Assembly: GCA_023105745.1 (NCBI GenBank)
Contig: JALGQZ010000011.1
Location: 47,460,698-47,524,697, forward strand
Length of the DNA stretch: 64,000 bases
Source of the DNA: Austropuccinia psidii
Taxonomy: Eukaryota; Basidiomycota; Pucciniomycetes; Pucciniales; Sphaerophragmiaceae
Direction: 5' to 3'
Below, in pieces: positions 32,268 through 45,013 of this stretch. Below the pieces are notes generated by a model. That model worked only from the letters and a program-made list of their open reading frames with translations. It was not told the DNA's origin and ran no database searches. A program made the translations under genes and the position numbers. How positions within the stretch are numbered: the first letter of the stretch is position 1; every line of letters starts with the position of its first letter.

Positions 32268-32894
32268 TTAATTGATGTGTTTTTCAATTTCATTCCTAGT
32301 CTCTAGACTTTCTGGGTATGGAGGTCTCCTGAGCATGGGTGGATAAGGTCTTTCCTCATCCAGATATAATTCCATATCATGGCCTCTAATTTCTCCTAAT
32401 GGTTCCTCACCAACGGAAAGTGTTGGTCTTTTCTTTCTCAGCATCTTCAGCAAACATAGTTTCTGTTTAATGGTGAGGGTAGTGCTGAACTGGCCCTCTC
32501 TGAATTCATTCAGTGGCTCTTCCTGTGGATCCTGGGCAGATATTTGGTATATATCAAGTGAAAGTTTCTTTTCCTTGTTGGTTCCAATGGTAATGTGCCT
32601 GTTTTTACTATTGCAAATTTCAATTCCATACATCCTCTGGTAATCTGTCCCTAGTAAAAACCCTTGGATGTGGGCATCATCAAGCACTATAAGCTCTGGG
32701 TTGAGTCTAATATTACCCTTCCTGTGGGGTATATGTATCTCTTTGATAATTGTCCCAATGGAAGTCATCTTCTCTGAAGCACTTTTGAAGTTCTTTGCCT
32801 TGGTTGGCAAGAGCTGTTTCTCCCAATTTGGGAAGTGGTTGTACAGATAATTTCTGGCCACTATGGAGCAGTGTTCCCCACTGGCAATGATCAA
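32268..32894 (-). pseudogene. G2 protease region
   Basis: 209 codons. IIASGEHCSIVARNYL aligns with the retropepsin active site of related elements, here ASG where D(S/T)G is expected. LIVLDDAHIQGFLLGTDYQRMYGIEI is the C-terminal half of the fold, followed by a linker with KQKLCLLKMLRKKRP and the entry to reverse transcriptase (LDEERPYPPMLRRPPYP). It is inactive as read. Confidence 0.82.
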
Positions 32895-32915
32895 TGGGTG
32901 TTGAGCATTTTCAAT

Positions 32916-33602
32916 TCAAACAGTCATTTTTGTGGCTGTCCCATGTATGTATGCCATTCCTTTGCTTGGTGTGACCAGTAATATATGTGCATCTTGTGTA
33001 TGTTTGTGCAATTTTCGAATGGAAGTGTCTTGTGGCATGCCTGCTTCCAACTGTATTTCCTGGCTTTCTAGTGGGGTTGCCTCTTGGTATTCCACTATAA
33101 ACTCCTCTCTTTGGTCTTTGTATTCATCAGATTGCTCTCTGATGGCATCACCCATAAATTCTGATGCAGAATCCTCTGTGGGGGATTCCTCCTCTGGGAC
33201 TTTCTCAATGGCATAGACTTTCTTCTTTGCCTTTGGAGAGTTATGGGAATAATGGTCTGTTGAACCACAATTGTGACAAGAATTATTCTTCTTAGTAACT
33301 TCTGCCACTGTTTCTCTGGGGTTGTCTTTATGCTCTACCCTGAAAGGTTTTTTCTCTTTGAAACCACTGCTTTTATATGGGGAATGTGTTCCTATATTTG
33401 TTATTTTCCTTATGTCTTGTAAGGAATTTGAAATGTCATCTAGAGTGCAATTATGGTTGCATCTGAATTTCACTGAATTCTTTAGTTCTCCTGGCATTTG
33501 TCTCAGGAGTTGGTGATTCCTCATCTGAATGTTCATTTTACGATCAATGACTTTAAGTTTTTTAGACTGTCTGAGACACCATTCATATGGATCTTTGTCC
33601 AC
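32916..33602 (-). pseudogene. G2 gag C-terminus with altered zinc knuckle
   Basis: WCLRQSKKLKVIDRKMN… is capsid C-terminal. The zinc knuckle reads CHNCGSTDHYSHNS, so the last Cys of CCHC is Ser. An acidic stretch follows and the protease frame starts after a break at about 32910. Confidence 0.82.
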
Positions 33603-35151
33603 TAAATACTTCTCATTTTCAAATGAAATAGTCTTTTGCCATATTCAAGTACCATTGCTGTACTTTTTGGTGATTTGACTCTTCCACAATGGCCAGTTTC
33701 TCCTTCCATGGAGTTATTTCATTTCTGTGTACCAAATACTAGCATGTCCTTTGAATTCTGTATTAAGTCTAGCAGTAATCCAGTAGTCTGGTATGCTTAA
33801 TACATTAATGAAGAGTCCATCAACATAATCAATGAGTTCCATATGATCATATTCTCCTGTTCCATAGAATTTGGGCCAGATTGAGGCCTCAGGAAGCTGT
33901 TTCAAGGCTTTCTTCTCAGAATAAGACATATTATATCCATCCTGGTATTGAGATGGAGATCTTGCCTAATTCACCAACATGGCATCTGGTTTGATGCACT
34001 CTTGGTGATATGTATTATCTGTAACATGGCCTTGTGGTTGGGGCTTCCTGCTATGGTAGACATTAAACAGTTTGTTTATGTCTTGATCCAGAAAATCCCT
34101 GTTCCTTTTGCTGTGTTGTTGTTCTGCAATGACTAGATAAAGTCCTTTGTTGGTTTCTTCAGAAACTTTGCTCAATTTAGCATGTCCCTCTTGAAGAGTT
34201 TTAACAATTTTGTCCATGAAGGCTATTAATTGTTTCATCCTCTCATGGCTTGCTTCAAGTTCAGCAAACTGCTTTTGAGTTTTCTCAGAATATTGGGACA
34301 TTTGTAACCACATTTCATCACTGTTTAACTTACTCTCAAGTGTGACAACATTAGGTTCAATCTTAGTGGGGGTAATATTCCTATTAATAGGACTACTGAT
34401 TCTAGAGCTGTGTACAGCTACTTCTGGGTCTTGTGCCCTTCTTTCACCAAATCCAACAGCATCTGGATCATTGGGTCTGACTCTTCCTTCCTTTGGTTAA
34501 AGGTGGTCTTGTTTTTCCCCTTGTATCCTTGTCTTCTCCTGGAACCTTCCTGGGATTGTGAAGAATGGTGACTCTTGGCCTCTGATCTGTTGGTTCCTGA
34601 ATGATGTGAACCCACTGGAGAGCTGGTTTGGTCTACTCCTTATGACCCTGAAGCAATCTGAGTATGCCCTGTCTGGGTCAGTTGTTCTTCTATAGCTTGG
34701 ATAGTGGCTTGGCTCTCCCTTATCCCATTTTCCCTCACCTCCAGGAGTCTGAAATGCCAGGTGGGATTCCAACATTTGGTAATTAACATAAGGTCTCTGA
34801 AGTCTATCTTATTGGGACAGATCTTCTGGAAACTTGCTCCAAGTTCTTGCCAGTGGGATGCCAGGTTGAACCTCTTGTTGTCCATGCTCCATTCAAAAAG
34901 GTCTTTGAGGAGTCGGTGGAGCTGAAGAATTTAATCCATATCCTTCTAGTCCGCTGTTTGAGGGTTATGTTGAATTGGAATGTGAATGGAAGAGTGGGTA
35001 TGATTTCCATCAATGTCTTGCCATCCACCACTGCATCCAAGGTGTCCTCTTCCAGGTCTTCTGGTTCTGGACAAGCATTCTCTGTCCTCTGGCTGGTGCC
35101 ATTGGAAATCAAGGTCTCTGAGATGTACAGGTGACATATCGGTGTTTGCAA
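33603..35151 (-). pseudogene. G2 gag, fragmented
   Basis: Pieces in three frames. 33714-33929 is the capsid core (IWPKFYGTGEYDHMELIDYVDGLF). 33966-34313 is a coiled-coil-like segment (EKTQKQFAELEASHERMKQLI). 34418-34885 is a Gln/Ser-rich linker and a block LASHWQELGASFQKIC. 34804-35151 is the probable amino end. Stops and frameshifts occur about every 200-300 bp. Confidence 0.7.
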
Positions 35152-36090
35152 GCAGTTAAAAACTTTATGTTCTTAGGGTATTTACCTTTGACTTTGCCTT
35201 GTACAGATTTGATTTGTGCTCCTTTTGGAAACTTAACCTTAAAGGTTACAGTGAGGTTAATGACCGTCATCTTCCCTGTACAAGTTTTTGAGGTTGGTTT
35301 ACCTTGTATTGATGCAGAGTTTCGTGGTTTTCTATTCCTCTTAGTGGCAATGGGTGTCCACCTTTTAGCTGTTATAAGGCCTTCACTGTGGCTCTTTCCT
35401 TTTCCCTTGCTTCCCTCTGGTTCTTAGGGTGTCCCTGGTGTGTTGGCCTGTGACTGCATCTCTAGTGGGATGCAGTTTTCTTGCACTGAATCAGACAGGA
35501 AAAACAAGGGCTTATTGTCAGTTACAACTTCTTAAAATGCTGTTTGCACATCTAAGAATGGCCTCTGGGCAATATATTTCTATATTCTGCCCTGGTATTA
35601 TGACAGTGTAATTGAATTAACAATTTTACATCAGAAATACAGCTCACAGATATCTGGAACACCGCTTTTATACCAGTATCTCATAGATTAACTTGTGATT
35701 AGCAAGTATAATTTGAAAAAGTGGTTATGTAAGAGGGTAATTGAAATTAACAATGTACCCAACCATGCCTCAACTGTTGGTTTTACAGCAAGAGTTGTGC
35801 TTATTTAATTAAAAAAAGGACTATATTAATGGCTTAAAGTGTTTAAATATGTAAGACATGCTAAAAATAAGGGTTTTGTGGTGATTAAAGTATAATCACC
35901 CAGGCAATAAGGCAAGTAAAATAAAAAACACAGTGGTATATAGCATATACCACTCAAAAAATGAATATAAAATATACATTACATTTATTTTTTTGATAAA
36001 ATTTACACCTAAAAAAGAAACAAAAGTGCCATAATGAAGAAAATAAGAGAAAAAAATCACTTATAAGGTCCAAAAAAGCTTAAAAACAGG
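35152..36090 (-). other. G2 leader, noncoding
   Basis: 940 bp between the primer site and gag. AT-rich in its part near the LTR, no conserved frame. It would hold packaging signals. Confidence 0.6.
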
Positions 36091-36102
36091 GCCAGGCCCC
36101 CA
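36091..36102 (-). promoter_or_regulatory. Primer-binding site of G2
   Basis: On the minus strand, TGGGGGCCTGGC begins three bases after the LTR end …CAGCCTGACA. G3 has the same twelve bases two bases after its LTR (50997-51008). Both would pair with a tRNA ending GCCAGGCCC-CCA. Confidence 0.8.
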
Positions 36103-36105
36103 AAA

Positions 36106-37486
36106 TGTCAGGCTGAGTCTATCAAGAGGCTATACTGAAGAGTATTTAAAGCCGCAAATATGACTGTGACATGGATGCTAATATTAACAATAGGTTTTTT
36201 ATGAAATAGAAGAGCTTTACTAATGATTATTAATGGTGGTGAGCGCTGTTGAAAGCCCCATGTGCAGTTTTACCTGTTGGGTTACAATAATAAAGTCTAA
36301 AATACTAAAGTTTCTAGTATAACCTGATTATTTTCCAAGAGTATAACTGTTTTTTACTGTTGTACTATGTAGGAATTCAAGGGAAGGATGGGGAAACCTT
36401 TGCTTGTGGAGAAAAGGCCTCCTTTTATCCTAAAATTGGGTGGAATGGCCCTCTAGACTTCAGAGTACTGGCTTGTGGTTTTCATAGTGCCTTTATGCTC
36501 TGTATTTGGCTAGGATGTGGCTTTGAAACCACATCTGGGAAGGTTTCACCAATACAGGGTGAAAATCTTCATCTGGGGACCACAGCCCTCTTCTCACATG
36601 TATGTCGCGTATCATGCTGTACAGAACCTGTATGGGACCCCAGTATTGAATGAATTATGAGGTATTGAAGTATAAATATTATTCTTCATCTCTTTGACGC
36701 CTAATAATCATACTTATGGGAGAATATCCCACAGTAAGACTGTATTGGTCTAAATGTGGGATTTGGAAGTTAAAACTGCCATAACTTCGTCAGTTTTTGT
36801 GATATCAAGCTCAACATTGGTTCTTTGTGTATCCCTGTATACTCTCTACACAATGGTACATTCTTTGATATGGCTATCATCAGGTATGGCAAAGTTATGC
36901 CTTGTACAAGATTTTATGTACATACATATGTTTGACTTAAAAACTGTATGGAGCTTGTTTTCCCCATAACATTTGTTTTAGATGAGATATGAGAAAATGG
37001 AGGGCAGTATCAGATAGCCCTGATTGTGCCTTTTCCAAAAAGACCCCACTGTAGGTATCTCACACTGAAACTGTAGGAGCTAGATGGGAGGTGAATATTT
37101 TATTCACACTTATCTGACCTTATTTTGGTCATAACTTCTGTAATTCTGGTGCTAGCTCACTTTGGCTAGTACCATTTGATAGCCCTGACTTAGAGATATA
37201 TTTTGAATACCAATTTTATGGTGTTCAGTGTCTCCCTCTGGATTTCAGATGAGAGGTGAACAATAAGGTTTATGCTCATCAACAAATTTGAGCAGGAATA
37301 ACTTTTTTACTCTTTGTCCTATGATGATGGGACTTGTATATTTGGAAAGAAGTGAGTTTTCTCTTTCCTTTTATACCCTTTGAGCCGATTGGGGCAACCC
37401 ATGTTTTGATGTTATCTTGGCTATACCATTGATTGATAGTATTTGGCTGTGATGCTTGTGGTCTGGTTTTGAGTCACAGGCTGACA
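36106..37486 (-). repeat. 5' LTR of G2 (type L2)
   Basis: 1381 bp, TGTCAGGCTGAG to CACAGGCTGACA on the plus strand. CCCTT follows at 37487-37491. It differs from the 3' LTR at many positions, which suggests an old insertion. Confidence 0.93.
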
Positions 37487-37491
37487 CCCTT

Positions 37492-38049
37492 GGTGCTGGG
37501 CTTCTTTGACTTTCAATACTAGACTCTGATGCCTCAGAGTCTGAAGAGATTTGTCTGATGGATGAAATTGGAGAAAAGTAAAAATATAAGTTATTTTATC
37601 CAATAATAAAAATAACTTATTGAATAAAGTTGTTTTAATGTAATTTATGGCAAATTATGTCAAAATTGAGAAAGAATGTCTAAAGATAAAAGTAAAGAAT
37701 TTTTCAATAAAGATTTTTAAATTTTTTATTTCATTTTGTATTTTCTATAAAGAAGTAATGAATATGCAATCAATAAGTTATTAATAAAAATTGTATTATT
37801 ATTCACTTTATACTTGAATAACTCAAAGGATAAATTTAAAGTCTTTGATGTGAAAAAGCCACTGGTTAGACAAAAGAAACCTTATTCAAGTCACTCAATA
37901 GTATATTGTTGAAAAAAATATTCTTAAGAAAAAATAACTTTATTAATATTATAAAGATTATTTATGAAGGATAAGTCCCAAAAAAGCCAATATTAAGAGA
38001 AATATGGAAATTTTAGGTCAAAAAGGAGTCAAATAATGTCTAGAATATG
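37492..38049 (-). other. Leader of gypsy element G1, displaced by G2
   Basis: The minus strand matches the leader of G3 near 51150-51210 (GTGGCTTTTTCACATC…TTTGAGTNACT against GTGGTTTTTCACATCC…TTTGAGTGACTC). It continues the G1 sequence interrupted at 7214. G1's own 5' LTR is not seen beyond it; the L1 LTR of G4 starts at 38050. Confidence 0.7.
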
Positions 38050-39558
38050 TGTCACAGGGGCTCGTGGACAGAAAACCAAGAGTGGCTTGGCACTCCGCAA
38101 TCAGGAAACTCACTTGGAAGACTCCAAAAGAATAAAGAAAATGAAATAAAAGAATAAATTTCTCTAAGAAGGATGCAAGTACAAAGATGAGATGCAATGA
38201 GAGAAATGAGAAGCCAAATGGCCAAAGAGCCAACCAAGTAAGTCCTTAATAACTGCTTCAACCTGCCAAAATAAACAATGGAATTAGTAAGGATATGACC
38301 ACCAAATATCCATTGACACGCAAAGAAAGAATAAGAGAAAAGGTGCTAAATGACTGACTTGATAATATCAGTATTCACTTAACAAAAATGATAAGATAAA
38401 TAAGTATAAAATAAAATCAAAATATATCAATTAACTGGGGGAAAACCCCCCAGGGTCAAAGGAGGCTGGTATATGTGAAACTTTGAGAGCTTGACTCCTT
38501 CAGGCTGGCAGTGGTCCTGTATTGAATACTGGAAGTTGTATTGATTGTCTGATGGAGTTTATACTTTGCTAGATTGGGAAATGAACTATGTTGAATGATT
38601 TTCCCATGATGTATGATTGAAAATACAGGTCTTGATGAATTAAGACTGTACTGAATGAATTGGGTTGCCAAGGTGTATTGGTGGAGCATTGACCCTTGAC
38701 ACATTGTTTTGGAACTGCCTCTTGAATATCCCTTGAGAATGAACAGCCAGTATTCTGTTGGAGGAATACTGTGAGTGAGAATAACCATTGATGGCTTGAT
38801 GTAGTCATTGGTATTTGAGATTAGGACACTTGCCCTTGAGCCTTGATGAATCCTCTGGAAGGTGTGCCTTGATGACCGGTTGAAAAGTTGAAATAACCAT
38901 TTGAAATTGCTTCCATTGGATTGCTGCTGAAAAAATATGCATAATGGTGTATAACACCATATATGGCACTTTTGGTTATTGAAGGTTGAAATGAGCCAAA
39001 GGTGTTTTGAAATGATGCCAGGAGGATATGAATGAAATTTGGGTTTTGGAAGCTTCAGAAGTGACAAAGTGGTTTTTGGGGTATTTGGCCAAATACAGAT
39101 AATAAAGCTTAAAAATGTATTTGTGCAAAGTGCGCAAAAAATGCACAAAGCTGACATTAAAGCCCCAAAAGGCCTGATATGGCCTTTTGGGCACATTTTT
39201 CATAATCCATGAGAAATATGGCCTAAATGGCTAAATACAGCTAAATGCACAAAATGTGCAAAAAGTGTGCAAACTGTATTTAAAGCTTAAAGAGCCAAAT
39301 ACAGGCTTTTGGGCTGTATTTTCCCTGCTGTATGGAAAATACCCAAGATGCCCAAAAGCACGGAGACAGCCTAGAATGGCTTGATGATGGTCAAGGGGCC
39401 AGGTTAGCCCCAGATGATAAAATGACCATTAAGGCCATAAGATATGACAATGGCCAATTTGGCCAATGATTATGGATATGTCCAAATTGCCATATATTGG
39501 ATATAGCATGGATATGCCATATTGAGGTCCAAGAGGGTGAATTTCCATGGTTGTGACA
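38050..39558 (-). repeat. 3' LTR of G4 (type L1)
   Basis: 1509 bp, TGTCACAGGGG…GGTTGTGACA. The plus-strand right end abuts a polypurine tract and then, 0.7 kb on, the minus-strand chromodomain and integrase. The conserved hairpin CTGGGGGAAAACCCCCCAG is at 38435-38453. Confidence 0.9.
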
Positions 39559-39574
39559 GTACCCCCGACCTTGA
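39559..39574 (-). promoter_or_regulatory. Polypurine tract of G4
   Basis: Minus strand AAGGTCGGGGGTAC directly before TGTCACAACC. The TRIM at 2347-2357 has CCCGGGGGTAC before TGTCACATGG. Confidence 0.82.
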
Positions 39575-40276
39575 AATAGTGAGCTCCTGAGCACCAATAC
39601 AAGGTGAAGCCTGTTGAGGCTATTGTAAAGAGTTTTTAGAGAGGGATAATTAGGAGTTCTTTTAAGAAAAATAAATTTGATACTAGTATTAAAATGGTGG
39701 CATATGACATGGGACTTGCTTGATCTTCTTTTGACATTGGCTTCAAGATTTGATGATGAATGAAATGAATGATGATTTTGATGTGAAATTTGACATGATA
39801 AGAGAAAAATTAAGATGAAAATAAAAATAAAAATAAAAATAAAAGTATGAAAATGAAAATAAGAAAAGAAAAAGGAAAAATAAAAGAGAAATGAATCTTG
39901 AGGAGGTTCCAATCTTCATCACAGAGGTTGATAACTGATTTTGAAATTGGCCAAGGACCTGGAAAGGGAAATTTGATGCCAGGTGCTCACAAAGTGGCCA
40001 AGGTGATTTTTTGACAGATTGTAGGCCCCTCAGGGAAGTGAAAACCAGGATAGGAACTTACGTTTGATAATTACCACTCCTGCCAGTGCCATAGAAGAAA
40101 ATGAATTTATTGAAAGAATGACCTGGAATCGAGAAGACTTGCAAGTGAAATGAAAAAATCAATGGTACATTTTCTCAAGTGAAAAATGGCCATAATTTTG
40201 GAATTGATGTTGAAAGCCAGGCCAAAGATCTGTGTTTGAAAATTGCAAAGTGCTCACAGAGTGGCCAAGGTGATTC
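39575..40276 (-). other. 3' untranslated region of G4
   Basis: No gene. It has an A/T-rich AAAATAAAAATAAAAATAAA run (39820-39850) and two similar blocks with CCAAGGTGATT…CCAGGAT/GAGTGGGACTTAC…TAATTAC (39985-40080 and 40265-40350), a short duplication. Confidence 0.6.
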
Positions 40277-40751
40277 TTACAACAAAAAAGAGTAGAATAC
40301 TTCTAAAGGTGCATACCAGGAGTGGGACTTACTTTGGGTAATTACTCTCCCCACCAAGCACCATAAAAAATCAAGCTCTTGAAGAATTGGGTCCTGGCTT
40401 GTCAGGGTATAAAGAATGAAAATCCTTAACCAGTTCAGGACAATTCTTGAGGTTTTCAGTTGGTTCCCAAGTGGATCTTTCTGAGTCTTGACTGAAACCT
40501 TTCCATTCCACCAAATACCATAATTTTCCTCTCTTAAGCTTTGAGTCCAGTGTTTGAGAGACTTCCCATTCCTCTTCTTCTTCAATGATGATTGGAGGAG
40601 GAGGCTCTTGATGCCTTTTTGGGATTGTTGATGTCTTGACTGGTTCTAAGAGTGAAATATGGAAGACTGGGTGGATGGACTTCCATTGAGATTGGAGCTT
40701 GAGGTGGTAGGCATGAGTGCTGACTTTCTTCAAGATTTGAAAAGGACCCAA
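40277..40751 (-). pseudogene. G4 chromodomain and integrase C-terminus
   Basis: LGPFQILKKVSTHAYHLKL and HPVFHISLLEP are the integrase C-terminal GPF/Y-type module. They are followed by a Pro/Glu linker and a chromodomain: WEVSQTLDSKLKRGKLWYLVEWKG, DSERSTWEPTENL. Chromodomains steer integration to marked chromatin. The chromodomain reads intact; the upstream frame breaks at about 40800. Confidence 0.88.
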
Positions 40752-40808
40752 CCATCTTTCAGAAAGTTCTTTGGTGGGTCTAGTTGATTTGGTGTTCTTG
40801 GAGGAAAG

Positions 40809-41576
40809 TCATACCATGTCACCAGGATTGAAAACAGGTGGACTTTCTCTACTTTTATCTGCATACCTCTTAAACCTGTTTATGGCAACTTCAAGTTCTT
40901 TCTTGAAATCTTGCTGTACTGATTGGGTTTTTGTTGATAACTTTCCAGCAGGAGTATCTTGAGTAATGTGAACTGAGTCAAAATGTGGATCTCTTCCATA
41001 AACAGTGAAAAATGGCAATTGTTTTGTTGAAGAGTGGTCAGAGTGATTGTAGCCAAATTTAGCCAGGTGGAGCCTGGTGTCCCAATCATCTTGATGATAA
41101 CTGAAATACATCCAAAGGTACTGTTCTGGTATCTGATTTACCCTCTCTGGCTATCCATCAGTTTCTGGATGGTAAGCAGTTGACAGATCTCTTGAAATCT
41201 TGAGCTGATGACAAAGATCGGTCCAAAAGGAAGAAACAAAAAGAGAACATCTATCACTAACAATGCCTGAAGTGAGTACATGCTTTGAGAAAATATTATT
41301 GATGAATAAATGGGCCAAATCCAATGAAGTTATTGAAGACATTGTTGGAATGAAAACTGCCATTTTTGAGAATCTTTCCACTATGACAAGGATTGAGTCA
41401 AAGGAATTGGACAGTGGCAATTGAGTGATGAAATCCCTTGAAAGAGAAATCCAAGTATCATTTGGAATTGGAAAAGGTTTGAGGAGTCCAAACTTCTTGT
41501 GGTGAATATTTTTGTTTCTTGAACACTGCTGACAGGATGATTCATAATCCTTGATTAATTGAGCAAAGAACTGCAA
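40809..41576 (-). pseudogene. G4 integrase, truncated and frameshifted
   Basis: 41151-41576: SCQQCSRNKNIHHKKFGLLKPFPIP (end of the zinc-binding part), DFITQLPLSNSFDSILVIVERFSKMAVFIP (first catalytic part; VER for VDR), GIVSDRCSLFVSSFW, DLSTAYHPETDG. A stop then separates 40809-41111 (SYHQDDWDTRLHLAKFGYNHSDHSSTKQLPFF). The 5' remainder of pol is missing beyond about 41640. Confidence 0.88.
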
Positions 41577-42038
41577 GAAATTAATTGAAGAACCAAGTCT
41601 TTATAAAGATATTCAAAGAAAAACAAGCCTCAAGGTGACCAGCATGAATTTGGAAACAAAGTGACAAAGTTAACAGTGATGAAAGATGCTTTAATTCACT
41701 TATGGGGTGGTTCAAGGGGTAAAAATGATTATAAGAGTTACAAAAAATGATTATATTTATTTTTCACGTAGTTAAAAGGTTTAAAATTCTTTCAAAATGG
41801 TGGTTGGAAGCTTTGATTGATTGGTTTAACAGTGTTTAAACTAATTATAAAAGAAAAAGATTCTGACATGAAGAGAAAAGTGGGGCAAAGAAGAAATTCT
41901 TTTATAGCCATCAATTTTCTTACTCCAAAAGTAAAATTTACTCTTGTCAGTCGTGGAAAACACTCTGACAACAGAAAAGCCCATTATTGCATCATTGAAC
42001 CCTTGCTCAGACCCAAAAAGCGTTGGCTTTAGCCATTT
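41577..42038. other. Retroelement remnant, no readable gene
   Basis: The first 60 bp may still be integrase; the rest is AT-rich. It ends in CATTT (42034-42038), one side of the duplication around the solo LTR. Confidence 0.5.
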
Positions 42039-43961
42039 TGTAAAATGTGACTATGAAACTGATGATAATATTACTATTAATCAACAGTACTATGTCTTTT
42101 CTTATGAAATATAATAATAAAATATTATTATAACCACAATTCAATAATTAAAGAATTATTTCTTTCACGTGTTAAGCACTACTAGTGATTTTAACAGTGA
42201 GCAAGTAGTTGTCTACAAGAATCAATTACAAGAAGAATGTAATAATAAAAACTTCTTTTATTAAAATAATAAAATTATTTTAATATATAATTATCTTTTG
42301 CAAGAATAATTATAAGGCTAATCCTTGAAGAAAACTATTACTAGAGAAAAACTTTAAAAATTAAAGATAAATGACTCACTAATACTCCAAAGAACTTATT
42401 GATAGATAAAAGTAGAGAAATTTGACGTAGAATTGTGTATTTAAGAGATCAAAATGATTTATAGCAGGATTACACCAATATATAGTTGGATTTTATGATT
42501 TCACGTCCTTCTGGTTGGTTCTGAAAGATTTAAAACATTTAAGAATAGTTTAACTAATACTTACTTGTTGGTAACAATGATATAAAATGATAATAAGATG
42601 ATGATACGGAAAAAACAGCAAGAGAAGGCCTCTTTTAAGTCAACAACAGTTCACAGAGGCGTGCCATGTAGAAAGCTGAAAAACCAGTAAGTGAGAAAGC
42701 ATTAAAACCTTTTGGATTAGTACTTACATCATCTGTTGTCATGTAAAATTGTCATAATTGCTTGGTTGATTCTTTTACGTGACTACCAACCCCAATATGG
42801 TTAAGAATAAAAGGAGTAACATTTGTAAATCTTCTTTTATTCCAAAGTAATCATTGATTTCCCAAAGCTATCAATGTTATTGATAATTTCATCACAGGTT
42901 GTATTTACTTTGAATTTTTGAAGATTCAGTGTTTCATGTAGAATAACCAAAAATGGACTGTAAGTAAAACGTTTAATTTTACCAGTAGAGCTGTAATTAT
43001 TTTTGGTTGTACCATAGATAATACAGTTCTCAATTGGTCCTGAAAGGTACAGAAGGATTCATTAAGAATTGTATTTTGAATGAATTTTTGAAGTTTTTAC
43101 CTCATTTCTACGTAGAATTGCAAATATCAGTGTTTTACTGGTTGCTATGAGGTAAATCAATGGATATAAGTCCAAAAAGGGTTTTAATTACTCTTTTGTG
43201 GTTTATCCATGGAAAGTCATTAGTAATTGACATGGTTACAGGAGTGTAAGTAGCTCTTTACCTCCTTGGCACGTCAAAATAGCAGGTTATTTGCTATTTT
43301 CTGGTGTTTTACAGTAGTTGTAACTTGGTAACCAAGTTCCCAAAGAAGTTTAGTTTACCAATTGGGTCAAGATCAGCCATGGAGCCAAGCGTTGGAGCTA
43401 TCCACGCCTCTGGGGCCTCAGAAGTTGGGTACCCTGGCTCTCTTTGATGTCTTTTGTCCCCCTTGCTTATTTTTCACATCAAAATAGAAATTTAACCTTA
43501 AAGTGAGATATCCACTATGGGTGTACCAAAAGTGCATGTAAGAATACCATAATATTAAGTGCTCAAAACATGTATAACACTATTCTTAGTGTATATTTAA
43601 CATGGGATTTCTCACTTTCCCATTATTTTGGCGTAAAATCAAGAAAAACAAAACTTTTCACGGAACTTTTATGTGGTATTAATGATGTGGTGTTGAAGTA
43701 TTTTCCATATTACCACCTCAAAGAGTTAATTTGAGCTTGTTCACTCTATGGAGCTACCCTAGGTGAATTTTTGTGTAGAATCCAAATCTGTCCTTTAATC
43801 CATGGATTTACTTACTCAATAAAAAGTTATTCATCTTTTCTGAAATCAAAAATGATGAATTTTGAATATATGCATGATTTATGAGTTATGTATAATTCAA
43901 AATTTCTTTTTAAGATAATTGTGGCCTATTTGGGTATGTAAAATATACCTCAAGGCTCACA
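42039..43961 (-). repeat. Solo LTR, type L3, with CATTT target duplication
   Basis: Starts TGTAAAATGTGACTATGAAAC and ends CCTCAAGGCTCACA on the plus strand. It is the reverse orientation of the G3 LTR (which starts TGTG…CTTTGAG and ends …CATAGTCAAACCTTACA) and of about the same length (1.92 kb). CATTT lies on both sides. It has diverged strongly from G3. Confidence 0.8.
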
Positions 43962-45013
43962 CATTTTAGACCCTTCAATCAGCCATTACTATAGTAATAC
44001 CTGATCTAGAGCCTTCAAAACATGTCAGAATGTGTGTAAGAGATGTAGAAACCAGTTAAACCTGTTTTTACTAATAATGGTTTAACTTAAGGGTAGTTTT
44101 ACCCTCTTGGCAATAGTTAAAACCTCTCTGGTTGGTATCAAAACCTCATCATCAATTGAGACACAGACCCTGTGACTCAATTCCAAGCCAAAAGTGATGA
44201 ACGTTTGCATGGATTTCGACATCCCACCCCTGTCAAGAAGGATTCTGGGGGTCTGGCCCCACTTTGATCTAGAATACCTTCCCCCCCAAAATTAATCTTT
44301 CAAATTATTTTTTTCTTTAATTCCTCATCATGTAATAAACTTGTAATTTACACATGCAATTCAATTGAGTTTTACAGTACAAAACTGTAATAATTTATAC
44401 CTCATGTGGAAATTACAGCTCACTTATGTAATACACGCGCACATTTTGACATTTCAATTGAAAATACTTCAATTCCTCATAGCTTCTAAGCTACACTCAA
44501 CACCTCAATTTTAACACAAAATTTGATGGTTAACACCACATGTGGTGTGAATTAAATTAAGGTTTTGAGGATTTTCAAATTTTGTACAGAATATAATAAA
44601 AACTTAATTTAAGCTTATTTAGAGTTGAGTTACAGAAATTTTACCCAGAGGTTCCCCCACCTTATTTTTTATGAGGAATCCAATGGTGAAGTGATTTTCT
44701 TAAGCTTATTTATTGGATAAAATTTATAATATATTTTATGTAACTTTTTACCAAAAATATTTTAATTTCATTGATTTTTTCAAAAATTCATTTTTACTTA
44801 ATTTTTTCAAGTAAAAATGCATTTTCACAATTTTAAAATTTAATGTAATTTTTTATTGAAAACTATAATTAAATTTTCATTTTTGTATCTAAATTTGAAT
44901 TTATGTTTTAATTTTTATTTCAATGATATAAAAAATTTTATTTTATTTGAATTTATATCTTATCTTGTTATTTTTGGTCCTTTGGGTATATGAAAATACC
45001 TCTAAGGCTCACA
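43962..45013 (-). repeat. Diverged LTR fragment, AT-rich
   Basis: The right edge TTTGGGTATATGAAAATACCTCTAAGGCTCACA (44980-45013) copies the right edge of the solo LTR, and CACCATTGGATTCC on the minus strand recalls the G3 LTR. A primer-site-like TGGGGGTCTGGC is at 44246-44257. The rest is AT-rich without genes. Confidence 0.55.

Larger units (their letters stand above)
7220..37486 (-). mobile_element. Ty3/gypsy element G2, full length but split by the CACTA element C1
   Basis: The element reads on the minus strand: 5' LTR 36106-37486, primer site 36091-36102, gag and pol down to 31180, then the 20.9-kb C1 insertion, then the rest of RNase H, integrase and chromodomain-like tail 10242-8646, polypurine tract and 3' LTR 7220-8629. 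CCCTT flanks both ends. Without C1 and its extra TCA it is about 9.3 kb. The two LTRs differ at many positions and gag-pol is full of stops, so it is an old, dead insertion. It landed in the leader of element G1. Confidence 0.92.

Noticed and set aside
38456..39196. 246-codon minus-strand protein
   Set aside because: It lies inside an LTR, and the matching frames in the other L1 copies are broken at different places.
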